A stretch of 64,000 nucleotides of DNA from Herbaspirillum huttiense (GTDB lineage: Bacteria; Pseudomonadota; Gammaproteobacteria; Burkholderiales; Burkholderiaceae_D). Under the pieces are notes generated by a model. That model was not told where the DNA came from. It ran no database searches and was given only the letters and a program-made list of their open reading frames with translations. The stretch is taken from positions 434,001 to 498,000 of the forward strand of contig NZ_CP037993.1 in the NCBI RefSeq assembly GCF_004367745.1, given 5' to 3'. Shown in pieces: positions 1-8,271 of the stretch (its first letter is position 1; the number at the start of each line of letters is the position of its first letter). The position numbers were made by a program, and so were the translations under genes.

Positions 1-1428
1 AGTCGCGTCAGCCGCGAGGCCGAGGCGGTCGGCAGCACGCTGGAACTGGCCGTGGTGGCTGCCTTGCAATCGGCGGTGGCGCAGGTCAACGGCGTGCAGA
101 TGGCGAGCCGGATGCACAGCCTGCGGCAGGGGCTCGATGTGGTGGTCAACGGCGAGCGGGATTCCGTGCGCACCGAGGCCTTCGCGCAACGCATGGTCGC
201 GGCCTCGCAGGGTGCGGTGCTGAGTTACGAGATCCTGTCGCAGGAGGAAATCGACAAGCTCGATGCAGAGACCGTCGCCAAGGTGCAGGCCAGTGATGCC
301 GGGTACCGCTATTCTTCGGCGGTGCAGGGGGAGGGCAGCCAGGGCGCGCAGTCGGCGTCGGCCGAACTCAGTCACAAGGCCATGCGCAGCTACTGGAAGG
401 TCAAGTTGCGCGCCGACATCGCCCAGTACCAGGCTCCCGATGAGAAGGGCCGGCCGAAGATCGTGGTGGTGCTGCCCAAGACCCTGGTGTCCACCTATGC
501 GGTCGGCGACAGCAAGGTTGCCTCCGATGAAGTTGCGCGTGCGGTGCGTGGCCGCCTGTCGGACATCCTCACGCAGACCAGGCGCTTCATCGTGCTGGAT
601 CGCGAATTCGGTGCCGAGCTGCAAGCCGAGATCGATCACATCAACAGCGGCAACGTGCGTGTGCAGGACAGTGCCCGCATCGGCCAGCAACTGGCCACGG
701 ATCTGTTGCTGATTCCGACCATCGAGCGTTTCGACTATCCGCGCTCGGTACGCAAGCTGCGCATGTCCGCTCGTGAGCTGGTGTCGTACGCGGGCGGCGG
801 TCGCATCACCTTGCGGCTGGTCAACGCGGCCACCGGCCAGGTGGTGATGTCGCAGAGCTTCGAGCACAAGCTGGCCAGTGCCGATCCGAGTACGATGCCG
901 CGGGTCATCGATGGCAAGAGCATGGCGGCCGGGTTGATGGATGCCTTGTCCAGTCAGATTGGTGGTGCCATCGTGACGGAAATCTTCCCGGTATCGGTGG
1001 TCTCGCTGGAGGGCGATCAGGTGGTCCTGAGCCAGGGTGGTGAATCGCTGCAGGCGGGCCAGCGCTGGAAGGCCGTCTATCTGGGGGAAGAACTCAAGGA
1101 CCCGCAGACCGGCAATTCGCTGGGGCGCAAGGAAACGCCGGTGGGGACGATCCGCATTGATCGTGTCGCTGCGCAGACTTCCTATGGCACGGTGGAGGAG
1201 GACGGCAAGCTGGGTGACAAGCCTTTCGCTGCCGGTACCATCGAGCTGCGCGGGCCACTGCCCAAGCTCGCTGCCGCTGAAACCGGTGCAGCCAATGGCA
1301 AGGAAGCCGCGGCGCCGGTGGCTGCAGCTTCTGCACCAGCCAAGGCCAAGAACGGGAAGCCGAACGTAGCTGCGGCAGCCAGTGAGGGTTCCAAGGCCAG
1401 CGCGCCGGTTGTAGATGACAAGTGGTAA
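1..1428 (+). CDS. CsgG/HfaB-like protein, 5' end outside window
   Basis: The reading frame is open from base 1, so the start lies upstream and at least 475 residues are visible. The central part (about bases 430-960) looks like the CsgG fold: a segment containing GRLSDILTQTRRFIVLDREF, then a stretch with IGQQLATDLLLIPTIERFDY and a beta-rich stretch with GGRITLRLVNAATGQ. The first visible part (AALQSAVAQVNGVQM) resembles the N-terminal domain seen before CsgG-like modules in FlgT-type proteins. The C-terminus is an Ala/Lys-rich low-complexity tail ending in DDKW. A role in the cell envelope is inferred from the family; the exact function is unknown. A GTG at 52 is available but nothing favours it as the true start. 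Confidence 0.6.
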   Translation, partial: SRVSREAEAVGSTLELAVVAALQSAVAQVNGVQMASRMHSLRQGLDVVVNGERDSVRTEAFAQRMVAASQGAVLSYEILSQEEIDKLDAETVAKVQASDAGYRYSSAVQGEGSQGAQSASAELSHKAMRSYWKVKLRADIAQYQAPDEKGRPKIVVVLPKTLVSTYAVGDSKVASDEVARAVRGRLSDILTQTRRFIVLDREFGAELQAEIDHINSGNVRVQDSARIGQQLATDLLLIPTIERFDYPRSVRKLRMSARELVSYAGGGRITLRLVNAATGQVVMSQSFEHKLASADPSTMPRVIDGKSMAAGLMDALSSQIGGAIVTEIFPVSVVSLEGDQVVLSQGGESLQAGQRWKAVYLGEELKDPQTGNSLGRKETPVGTIRIDRVAAQTSYGTVEEDGKLGDKPFAAGTIELRGPLPKLAAAETGAANGKEAAAPVAAASAPAKAKNGKPNVAAAASEGSKASAPVVDDKW

Positions 1429-1680
1429 GACGTGGAGCGTGGCCCGGTGCGCAAGGATAGAAAAGGATGGCGTCGGGCCGCGACGCTTGATGATGACTCA
1501 ACGCATCGTCGGGGATCGTCAGTTTGCGCTGCGCCCTCTTGTTCAGTGCCGGTCTCCAGCGCAAAGCAGGTCGGCGGCAAAGCGAAAATGGCTGTCGAAA
1601 TGAAGGATTTTTCTCCGCTCGCATCAAAGCAGCCGGTTTTGGCGGGGCCGAGGAATAAAAAGGCAAAAATTCCAGGCAAT

Positions 1681-1712
1681 AAAAAAGCCCAGCATCGCTG
1701 CTGGGCTTTTTT
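1681..1712. terminator. Bidirectional rho-independent terminator
   Basis: An A-run, the stem GCCCAGC / GCTGGGC with loop ATCGCT, then a T-run. It follows the CsgG-like gene on the plus strand. On the minus strand it lies 24 bases beyond the 23-bp tRNA-Pro remnant at 1736-1758, so before the island inserted it probably terminated tRNA-Pro. Confidence 0.85.
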
Positions 1713-1735
1713 GTCCTTGATCTACAAGGTAATTC

Positions 1736-1758
1736 TGGTCGGGGTGAGAGGATTCGAA
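1736..1758. repeat. Left attachment site (att repeat)
   Basis: These 23 bases are identical to 27660-27682, the 3' end of tRNA-Pro read on the plus strand. Identity stops at both edges: flanking bases are c/g here and a/c at the right copy. Confidence 0.9.
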
Positions 1759-1886
1759 GCTCATCACCGTAACCTCATGATTTAAAACAGTTTCCTCGTT
1801 TGCGCTGGACCAAAATACTGGACCACGATTTGGACCACGTCATCTTAGCGTGCATGCAGGCCTTCCCGCAACGCCTCGGAAGGAGA

Positions 1887-2306
1887 CTATTTTTCTGTCG
1901 AACCGATTACTTCGCGCAAAAACTTCTCGACGATCGTTCTCTCTTTGGCATCAAGCCTGTTCAGCGCAGTTGTGACCGTATAAAACAAGTTCATTAACAT
2001 CGTCTGTTGAGAGTCGCTGAACTCGCTCATTCTATTCAGCAGGGACAGGGCTTGATCGCCCATATCGGGAGCGGTGATCTTCAATAGATCCGTGATGTCG
2101 CAGCCTAGTAACTGGGCGATCTGTTCCAAGCGCCCCAGTGTCGGGGAAATATGCCCCGTTTCTAAGCGGCTTACCGTCTCTTTTTCTATTCCCATTTGCT
2201 CGGCAAGTTGTGCCTGAGTCCATCCCTTTGCTTTTCTTCGCAAAGCAATAATGCCGCCCACTTCGCGGGCTAGCTGCTTTTCCGAATTTTTGTCTTCTAG
2301 TTGCAT
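1887..2306 (-). CDS. Xre-family transcriptional regulator
   Basis: A DNA-binding repressor-type protein of about 139 residues. A helix-turn-helix of the Xre/Cro kind runs from about residue 20 to 75, with the typical WTQAQLAEQMGIEKETVSRLE recognition region followed by SPTLGRLEQIAQLLGCDI. The ATG at 2306 is chosen because CGGAG lies 6 bases upstream; an in-frame ATG at 2321 has no visible ribosome binding site. It diverges from the outer-membrane protein gene at 2518. The AT-rich region between them holds inverted repeats that could be its operator. It is the first gene inside the left end of the island, so it may control the adjacent cargo; this is inference. Confidence 0.85.
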   Translation of the reverse strand: MQLEDKNSEKQLAREVGGIIALRRKAKGWTQAQLAEQMGIEKETVSRLETGHISPTLGRLEQIAQLLGCDITDLLKITAPDMGDQALSLLNRMSEFSDSQQTMLMNLFYTVTTALNRLDAKERTIVEKFLREVIGSTEK

Positions 2307-2369
2307 GACATGCTCCGTCATTTATTGGCAGCGAGCATGTGCTTTTTACGTCAACCTTGGAATGACTCA

Positions 2370-2431
2370 ATGCGTTAATGTTGTATGATCTAATAAATCA
2401 ATTTTAAATGATTGATCAGTTTTTAACGCAT
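2370..2431. promoter_or_regulatory. Inverted repeats between Xre regulator and OMP gene
   Basis: ATGCGTTAA (2370-2378) is repeated inverted as TTAACGCAT (2423-2431). Between them is an AT-rich palindrome AATCA...TGATT (2395-2412). This lies in the divergent intergenic region and is a plausible operator for the Xre protein. No binding evidence exists. Confidence 0.45.
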
Positions 2432-2517
2432 CAAATTTCATTGAAAGGATTGCAATTAGAACATCTGCTGCCCGGCTTACTAAGACAACCAACCCAACTC
2501 AACTCAACTCAAGCACT

Positions 2518-3135
2518 ATGAAAATTCAAACAATTGTTGCTGCTGCACTGACCATTGCCGCCATGATGAATGTCGCTCACGCCGAGGAGAGCGGTTTTTA
2601 TTTGCGAGGAGCTTTGGGGCAAGCCCATACGACTCTGGACACCTCCAATACTGTTCATGCCACTTACATCACCGGCCAAGAGGTGGATAAGCTGGGATTT
2701 GAAATTGGCGGCGGATATCGCTTCAACCAGTATGTCGGTGTGGAATTGAGCTATGTCGATTTCGGCAAGCCACACTACAACCTGACTCGTGGTGCAACTG
2801 GCGAAACCAGCGTCATGTATGTGAAGAATAACGGCGTCGTTGCCGCAGTGCGCGGCTTCTACCCAGCCAGCGAGAACTTCACTGTGACGGCGCGTGTTGG
2901 CGCGATTTTCGTGCATACCTCTCTTGATCGGCAATCAGATTCCCCTGACGATGCCTATACAGGCAAGGACAATCAAATTCACAGCACCTTGGGTATCGGC
3001 GGCATGTACAAGTTGACCGACAAGTTGAATCTGACCGCCGACTTCAACTGGTATCCGAAGATTACGAAGACCAACGACAACGCCACCGACACCAATGCCC
3101 GCATGATCTCGGTCGGTCTGCAATACAACTTCTAA
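2518..3135 (+). CDS. Outer-membrane beta-barrel protein
   Basis: A 205-residue protein with a clear Sec signal peptide (MKIQTIVAAALTIAAMMNVAHA, cleavage before EE). It then has alternating beta strands and a C-terminal aromatic motif ending GLQYNF, as required for insertion by the Bam machinery. Strand patterns such as GFEIGGGYRFNQYVGVELSYV fit the small OmpA/OmpW-like eight-strand barrel class. It is followed at 3143 by a lipoprotein gene, probably in one transcript. No Shine-Dalgarno sequence is visible; instead the start is preceded by three AACTC repeats (2496-2510), which is odd. The function in the island is unknown; a surface role such as altering phage or mating-pair contact is only speculation. 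Confidence 0.8.
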   Translation: MKIQTIVAAALTIAAMMNVAHAEESGFYLRGALGQAHTTLDTSNTVHATYITGQEVDKLGFEIGGGYRFNQYVGVELSYVDFGKPHYNLTRGATGETSVMYVKNNGVVAAVRGFYPASENFTVTARVGAIFVHTSLDRQSDSPDDAYTGKDNQIHSTLGIGGMYKLTDKLNLTADFNWYPKITKTNDNATDTNARMISVGLQYNF

Positions 3136-3142
3136 TCGCGCT

Positions 3143-3568
3143 ATGAAAAACACAGTCATGGCAGGCCTCGCCCTGAGCTTTCTTTCTGCCTGCACCACTT
3201 TCAACAGCGAACCAACACATGTGGCTTTCGGGAAGATTGTCTCTATTGAGAACCGTCAAATCATCGGGAGTGAGCCTAATTTGGCCGGAGCATTGCTCGG
3301 CGGCGTTGCTGGTGGTGCTGTAGGCCACCAGTTCGGCAAGGGCAATGGAAAAACTGCCATGACAGTGTTAGGAGCCGTCGCAGGTGCTGCCGCGGGCAGC
3401 CAATATAACCGGACGGAAACAGTAAAACAGGTTTCAGATCTGGGTGTGCAAATGCAAGACGGCAGAGTCTTCACAATCACAGCCACCACAAATGAATTCC
3501 GATTGGGGCAGAGCGTGAGAATTGTCCAGCAAGGACACAAGGCAACGATTGAGGCAATCAATAACTGA
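3143..3568 (+). CDS. Glycine-zipper lipoprotein (17-kDa antigen/SlyB type)
   Basis: 141 residues. The signal sequence ends in the lipobox LSAC with Cys17 as the lipidation site. A glycine-zipper segment (about residues 50-90: GALLGGVAGGAVGHQFGKG, then VLGAVAGAAAGSQYN) follows, as in SlyB/Rickettsia 17-kDa antigen proteins. The C-terminal part is a small beta domain (VQMQDGRVFTITATTNEFRLGQSVRIVQ). It starts 8 bases after the outer-membrane protein gene with no obvious ribosome binding site, which suggests translational coupling. The predicted location is the outer membrane, inner leaflet. Confidence 0.75.
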   Translation: MKNTVMAGLALSFLSACTTFNSEPTHVAFGKIVSIENRQIIGSEPNLAGALLGGVAGGAVGHQFGKGNGKTAMTVLGAVAGAAAGSQYNRTETVKQVSDLGVQMQDGRVFTITATTNEFRLGQSVRIVQQGHKATIEAINN

Positions 3569-3582
3569 GAAGAGAGTTCAAC

Positions 3583-4017
3583 ATGGGAATACAATGTCCG
3601 AAATGCAGCGGCGAAAACGTTCAAGCGATTCGCGCGATTCTGCAATCAGGTACGACGTTCAGTAGCGGCACTGTTACCGGCATTGGCGTTGGAGACGGCT
3701 CTGGAGTTTTTGTCGGTACGACCAGCGGTACCAGCCAGACAACATTGGCGTCGAGATTCAGCGCTCCGAAAAAACCGAGCAAGCTTGAGGTGATCGGAAC
3801 GGGTGTGATGGCGCTTGCATCCTCCCCTTGGCTTGCGGCCAACGGTCCAGACGTGATGTGGCGGTACATGAATCTGGCATTCTGGGCGGTTTTTGCATGG
3901 TTCGTCTGGAGCTATCGAAAGAAGTCCGCCGATTACAAAGAAAAATATCCGAAGTGGAAGGCACTGCACGATAACGGCTATTACTGCCATCGGTGCGGAA
4001 CCGCATATATTCCCTGA
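3583..4017 (+). CDS. Membrane protein with split zinc ribbon, unknown function
   Basis: 144 residues beginning MGIQCPKCSGENV and ending YYCHRCGTAYIP. The two CxxC pairs at opposite ends could form one zinc ribbon. Between them are a Gly/Thr/Ser-rich stretch (about residues 22-48) and a hydrophobic segment (about 85-110, with NLAFWAVFAWFVWSY) that should cross the membrane. It lies 14 bases after the lipoprotein gene, so the three genes look like one transcription unit. I do not recognise a named family. Confidence 0.6.
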   Translation: MGIQCPKCSGENVQAIRAILQSGTTFSSGTVTGIGVGDGSGVFVGTTSGTSQTTLASRFSAPKKPSKLEVIGTGVMALASSPWLAANGPDVMWRYMNLAFWAVFAWFVWSYRKKSADYKEKYPKWKALHDNGYYCHRCGTAYIP

Positions 4018-4487
4018 CCCCTATCCGCATGAAATCTTTAAGCCAGTCCATTGCTGCGGAGAGGTTGAAAGAGCGCCTGTGATTTCTAATGCTGATTTTT
4101 CCTGTTGACGTCTTCACGGCAATCGATAAGCAAGCTGCGGTTAGAAAATTTCTTCAAAGAGGTTTTGTTGGAACTGCGGCAATGCCTATATGCATATTCC
4201 GGCATCTTCGTAGCTTGTCCGGTGCTTATGAGCACCGGCAGGGACACGCAGCTAACCGGGTCATTGCACAAGTTAAGTTGAACGCGGAAAGCGACCCTTA
4301 GCTGTACTTCGGCCGTTCGGAAAGCGGTCATTCAACGACTGACATGAGCTGCAGCCGCAAGCTATTCGTACTATGGAGCTGTTAGGTATTAACACGCACC
4401 GACCCTGAGTGGGGAGCAGGTGCTTTAGCACCTGCTCCCGACAGCACCTCGCCCTCCGCTGACGCGGAGTCCAGGGAGTTGCCCGTT
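4018..4487. other. 470-bp intergenic region, no gene recognised
   Basis: This lies between the convergent zinc-ribbon gene and the Ntn-hydrolase-like gene. Short open frames here have no family features. It holds two hairpins: CCGGTGC / GCACCGG around 4219-4238, and the perfect 12-bp inverted repeat at 4412-4439. Confidence 0.5.
4412..4439. terminator. Perfect 12-bp hairpin, terminator-like
   Basis: GGGAGCAGGTGC and its exact complement are separated by TTTA. It sits between convergent genes but has no T-run, so factor-independent termination is uncertain. Confidence 0.4.
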
Positions 4488-5312
4488 TCACTGCCTGCGC
4501 AAAGGGTCAGGCTGTGGTTGTGCATGTGGCAGCTTTTCCATCTTTCGAGCATCACAAAGCTCAAAGTTGGCGTTCCGCCACTGGACTTTATCAAAGTTCC
4601 TCAGATTGTCGACATGGGCGCCAAGAAACGTCCGCTTTCCGTCATGGATCACACCAAGCGTGAACGCAGTGGAATCCGGCTTTCGAATCAACCCGACGAG
4701 TTGAGGAGGTCCTCCGACAGTGTGATCAGTTGAGTTCGCAAGCGTATCACAAAAGCAATGAAAAACCGCGCGGCTGGTTCCCTTGGTAGGCCCATTCCTG
4801 TATCTCAAGTAATTTTCATTGAAAGCTGTTGCCCCGGTCCCCAAAGCGAACAGCACATCTGACGTGACAGGCATTCGCTTTTCTTCTCCTCGCCACTTTC
4901 CTTCCGAGGTCCACGAAATGGAGTGACAGAAGAAGACGCTGTTCTCCTTCGGATGGCGGGAACCATGGACGATTGTCAGCTTGTTCTTTGCCAGGCCTGC
5001 TCTCAGCGCTGGGTACTCAGAAGCTAAGTCGTTTAGTTTGTCCACGATAGCCTGAAACTTCTGCTTCGGAGAGAACTCCGGCGCAAAGAGAAGTCCGGCG
5101 TCTGCCAGATCGACGATTTGATTCAGTGCCAACGACGGAAAGAGGACGTCTCCACAATAACCGAGAACGTCGGGCCATCGGGTGAATGCGAAAACCTTGC
5201 GGCCTGCGTCAAAGGAGTTTGACCTGTCCCACGATAACCTGCTGTCGCTCGCAATGTACAACGAGGACGTGCCATGAGTGTCTATGCCGACCCAAGATAC
5301 GAGCAGAGTCAT
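4488..5312 (-). CDS. Proteasome-fold (Ntn hydrolase-like) protein
   Basis: 274 residues. The N-terminus reads MTLLVSWVGID, then YIASDSRLSW and GRKVFAF. This matches the proteasome beta/HslV pattern in which a nucleophilic Thr1 is followed by a second strand ending in DSR and then a lysine in a KV/KI pair. If the initiator Met is removed, Thr2 would be the N-terminal nucleophile, Asp23 the Asp17 equivalent and Lys40 or so the Lys33 equivalent. The loop between the first two strands is about five residues longer than in proteasomes. The mid region (VLFALGTGATAFNENYL) keeps a Gly-rich strand. The start has GAGG 9 bases upstream. It is followed on the same strand, downstream of a MltR-like gene. 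Enzyme activity and substrate are unknown; the fold assignment is pattern-based inference. Confidence 0.55.
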   Translation of the reverse strand: MTLLVSWVGIDTHGTSSLYIASDSRLSWDRSNSFDAGRKVFAFTRWPDVLGYCGDVLFPSLALNQIVDLADAGLLFAPEFSPKQKFQAIVDKLNDLASEYPALRAGLAKNKLTIVHGSRHPKENSVFFCHSISWTSEGKWRGEEKRMPVTSDVLFALGTGATAFNENYLRYRNGPTKGTSRAVFHCFCDTLANSTDHTVGGPPQLVGLIRKPDSTAFTLGVIHDGKRTFLGAHVDNLRNFDKVQWRNANFELCDARKMEKLPHAQPQPDPLRRQ

Positions 5313-5426
5313 TGCTGAGGGCCTCTATGAACCCGAATGTTCGACGTAAGGAGCAGCTTGCACGTTCAAGCAAGTCGTTCCCTTGACGGAAGGGTTGAGC
5401 GATAGTTTGCAGTGCAGCTGCATGCT

Positions 5427-6008
5427 TCAGTTCCTAGGCTTCGACATGACTACGACCGGCATTCCAAGTGAAGGTAATTCATCCCCGACAGACCGCCACT
5501 TGGTGGCGCTCTCGTCGACCCAAGTCTTTGGTTTCCTGCGTTCTAGTGCCACCCAATCGGGACGGTGGTAGAGGCGCAAGGCAAGAACGACTACTGCGTT
5601 CGTGAAGCGGAATCTCGGATCTTGAAGAGGGTAACCTGCGTCCTTGGGAAGATCGGACTTGAGCGTGGAGCATAGGCCTTGGATGCGGGGACTTGAGAAG
5701 GACATGCCGTGCTTCTGGTGCGCGAACTCGTTTCGCACCTTCCGGATGAGTCCAATTTCATTGTATTCAAACTCGTCGATGAGGCCTAGCGCGTAGCACG
5801 CTTCGGTTCTTGACGAGAAACTGCTGAGGGGAGCGCTTCCATCATCAAGCAACTTTGCAGTGCTCTGTACTTCGCAAAAGAATGAACGAAGTGTCTCGGT
5901 GAGGCGGTCATCAATCAACGCTGCTGCCACCAAGGAGAGGCCCCGGTCCGTCTCGCGCTTAAGCTCCTCGACGAACTTAGCCAAGTCTTCTGCGGTAGAA
6001 AGGAGCAT
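5427..6008 (-). CDS. MltR-like (mannitol repressor family) protein
   Basis: 193 residues, all-helical in appearance. The segment around residues 35-105 matches the MltR family: DRGLSLVAAALIDDRLTE, then APLSSFSSRTEACYALGL and LIRKVRNEFAHQK. In E. coli MltR represses mannitol uptake, but many stand-alone homologues lie in mobile islands with no mannitol genes, as here. The ATG at 6008 has AGAGGAA upstream. The Ntn-hydrolase-like gene follows after 114 bases on the same strand. A regulatory role is not established; the RNEFAH motif is also seen in HEPN-like helical domains, so a non-transcriptional role is possible. Confidence 0.65.
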   Translation of the reverse strand: MLLSTAEDLAKFVEELKRETDRGLSLVAAALIDDRLTETLRSFFCEVQSTAKLLDDGSAPLSSFSSRTEACYALGLIDEFEYNEIGLIRKVRNEFAHQKHGMSFSSPRIQGLCSTLKSDLPKDAGYPLQDPRFRFTNAVVVLALRLYHRPDWVALERRKPKTWVDESATKWRSVGDELPSLGMPVVVMSKPRN

Positions 6009-6376
6009 GCGTGGTTCCTCTGTGGCTCAACTGCAAATTTAACAGGATACCCAGCGTCCGCTATGCATGGGCGCGGATCGAGCGTCAGGCTGTATGACGC
6101 CCGTTCATTCGGCGGTCAGCATATATAAATTCTATTCTAGCAATAAATCAACTAGCAAAAAATCTTTACCCTCCGCCAAGGAGGATAAAGCTGCCCGTCA
6201 GCGTACCGTATCTGCTTACGGCACCGGGATTGGTGAAGCTGATTTATTAGAATGGCTGCTGACAATGAATCGGATTGGTTGATTACAAGGCGCCGTTATA
6301 TGTCCCTGTATTTCCCGACGGTCCTTTGAGAAAACAAAAACAATGGGGCTCACACCCCATTTTCTCTTTCGCGAAA
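6009..6376. other. 368-bp intergenic region
   Basis: It separates the MltR-like gene from the end of the primase gene. A 71-codon frame at 6067-6282 has no convincing start or family. The only supported feature is the minus-strand terminator at 6331-6361. Confidence 0.5.
6331..6361 (-). terminator. Terminator of the primase operon
   Basis: Read on the minus strand: stem AATGGGG / CCCCATT with loop TGTGAG, followed by GTTTTTGTTTTC. It begins 16 bases past the primase stop codon. Confidence 0.75.
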
Positions 6377-7840
6377 TCAATCCGTGTCGGAGTCGTATCC
6401 AAACGCCTGAGAAATTTCATCCATTTCCTGTTGCACCTGATCGGACAAGTCGTCCGGTGAAAAAACACCCATCGTCAAGTTGACACAGCGCACACGCTTC
6501 TTGTCGATGCCGCTGCCAACCGTCTGACGTGCTTCCTGCATGTCAGGAAAGAAGGTACGGAGCCGAGTGTAAAACTGTGGCAAGGCACATGGCGTCAAAT
6601 GATTGTGGCGGCAGTATTCGACGTAATCATGAAACAGTACACTCTTGTCCATGTAAAGCTGGCTAGGGCTGCAATAGGTAATGCCAGCATATTCCACCCA
6701 GCTCGCGACACTATTGGAATCCAGTTTGGCCTGATGCTTGGCGACGTCGACTGCCTCAGGCACGATGAACTTGCCGTCACGCTGCAATTTCTGCAGTCCC
6801 AGCAACGCCCAATCAAGAACCAGATGCAGTTCGTGTTTAATGATCTGCTGATCCAGATTCAGAATGGCCTTTCCGTTCGTGAAGGTCTGGTTCCATTCAA
6901 TGACATGGAAGCGGCGCCAGAATGCATCCGACTGATCGATCAAGGCTGGCAAATGGTTGGCGCAGATGATGAACTTGGCACTATTGGCATAGCCGATGGT
7001 TTCCTTGTACTTCCTGTCGATCACAGTTGATCCGCCAGAAATCAGCGACTTCAACACCTGCTGGTTAATCTTACCCTTTGGGGTTTCGTCACAGGCGACC
7101 AGGGTGGCTCCGATCAGACTGGTCAAGTAAAAGCCGTCCAGCTTGTCCAGTTGCACAGGCACAGCATTTTCGTGCAAGGCCATCGCGATCTTCAACATGG
7201 TGCTCTTGCCGTTACCGCCTTTCTCGCCAATCCAGAACTGGGCGACCTGATGATCGGTATGACCGGTCAGCGTGTAACCAATATAGGTTTGCAGCAAGCT
7301 GCGCACCTCTGGGTCGGGCAATGAAGAAACCAGAAAGCGGGCAAACATCGAATCATCAGGCAATGGGGCAGGACAGTAATCCCCGATATTCATGCTGGCT
7401 GCGATAGGCACGGCATGGGTAACACCGATGGTGCGGTTGGGGCGCTCGGCTTGAATCAAGCCCTGTTCATCCACCCAAAGCCACCTGTCACACAAAGGAA
7501 TGATCAAGTCAGCAGGCTTCGCTGGCAACTTGTTTGCCATCAGCAAAACAGCCTTGATGCAGCTTTCCGCCGTGGCGACCGTGGCACGCTTGCCCATGTT
7601 CTTGCTCAACCAGTTCAATGCCATGCGCGTGGCATCCTGATCGTCCTGGACTTTCCAGAAATGGCCGTTCCAGCAGTACAGCAATCCGCCATTGGCACTG
7701 ATATCGGGATTGGCCTGGACATGGTGGGCATACTGCATTTCTGCGGACAGTTCGCTGTGAGGATTTTTAATCACAGGCTTGGAATTGCTCACGACGTTAC
7801 CTGCTTGATGCGTACTACGATTTTTTGCAAATGGATTCAT
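6377..7840 (-). CDS. P4/D5-type primase-helicase (SF3)
   Basis: 487 residues. The C-terminal two thirds is a superfamily 3 helicase of the phage P4 / plasmid primase kind. It has Walker A GEKGGNGKS (about residue 205), Walker B with LVACDE, and the sensor region AKFIICANHLPALIDQSDAFWRRF. The N-terminal part resembles the D5_N region. Such proteins start replication of integrated elements after excision, so this is the likely replication protein of the island. The ATG at 7840 has AAAGGAG well placed upstream. It is the last gene of a minus-strand run after the ParB/MT-A70 gene and an 88-residue protein. The full Toprim/primase half of P4 alpha is absent, so priming activity is uncertain. Confidence 0.85.
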   Translation of the reverse strand: MNPFAKNRSTHQAGNVVSNSKPVIKNPHSELSAEMQYAHHVQANPDISANGGLLYCWNGHFWKVQDDQDATRMALNWLSKNMGKRATVATAESCIKAVLLMANKLPAKPADLIIPLCDRWLWVDEQGLIQAERPNRTIGVTHAVPIAASMNIGDYCPAPLPDDSMFARFLVSSLPDPEVRSLLQTYIGYTLTGHTDHQVAQFWIGEKGGNGKSTMLKIAMALHENAVPVQLDKLDGFYLTSLIGATLVACDETPKGKINQQVLKSLISGGSTVIDRKYKETIGYANSAKFIICANHLPALIDQSDAFWRRFHVIEWNQTFTNGKAILNLDQQIIKHELHLVLDWALLGLQKLQRDGKFIVPEAVDVAKHQAKLDSNSVASWVEYAGITYCSPSQLYMDKSVLFHDYVEYCRHNHLTPCALPQFYTRLRTFFPDMQEARQTVGSGIDKKRVRCVNLTMGVFSPDDLSDQVQQEMDEISQAFGYDSDTD

Positions 7841-7913
7841 CTTTTTCTCCTTTAAGTCAGTTTTTGTTGATGCTGCTTTTTTTGTTACTTGGGAGTTGAT
7901 CGCTAAAGATGAA

Positions 7914-7946
7914 AGGTCGTCGCTATAAAAAAGTCAGGTCGTCGCT
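7914..7946. repeat. Two AGGTCGTCGCT direct repeats
   Basis: The 11-mer occurs at 7914-7924 and 7936-7946, period 22, in the 148-bp gap before the primase gene. This is about two helical turns, so a protein-binding site is possible. Confidence 0.35.
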
Positions 7947-7988
7947 GTATGGGTAAAACATGCCAAGATGGCTGGGGAAAAACAGTAA

Positions 7989-8255
7989 TCAGTGGTTCAA
8001 CGATTCGAAATAGGCGTTGCCGAAATCTGCATGGGCCCAGTCGTTGCCGTTGTCAGGCAAGCTGTGATCACCCCGCCTGATCCGCTCTTCCGCTTCACTT
8101 AACAATTCGCACCGTGCAATGTACGGAGGAATGTGGGATTTCTTTGGCAGGTAAGTCTCCCTAAAGACATCCTTGGCACATTCTTCATCGTTAGCCTCGA
8201 CCACCATCTCGTCGAACATGCCGAGGTCATAAAATCCAATCAAATATTTATCCAT
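7989..8255 (-). CDS. Small acidic protein, unknown function
   Basis: 88 residues starting MDKYLIGFYDLGMFDEM and ending NAYFESLNH. The start at 8255 is chosen because AGGAAA lies upstream and the longer frame would run back into the ParB/MT-A70 gene. It begins 16 bases after that gene stops, so the two are co-transcribed. The sequence is acidic, with EANDEECAKDVFRETY and RRGDHSLPDNGNDWAHADF. I do not recognise a family; an accessory role in the replication/methylation module is only suggested by position. Confidence 0.65.
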   Translation of the reverse strand: MDKYLIGFYDLGMFDEMVVEANDEECAKDVFRETYLPKKSHIPPYIARCELLSEAEERIRRGDHSLPDNGNDWAHADFGNAYFESLNH

Positions 8256-8271
8256 CACGTTTCCTTTCTTG

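Noticed and set aside
4089-4301. A 70-codon frame in the gap after the zinc-ribbon gene
   Set aside because: No ribosome binding site, no recognisable features, and it covers a hairpin; not enough support.
6067-6282. A 71-codon frame ending WLLTMNRIG, similar to the MobC motif WLYAINRIG
   Set aside because: The rest of the frame shows no MobC features and there is no ribosome binding site; at most it is a short decayed fragment.
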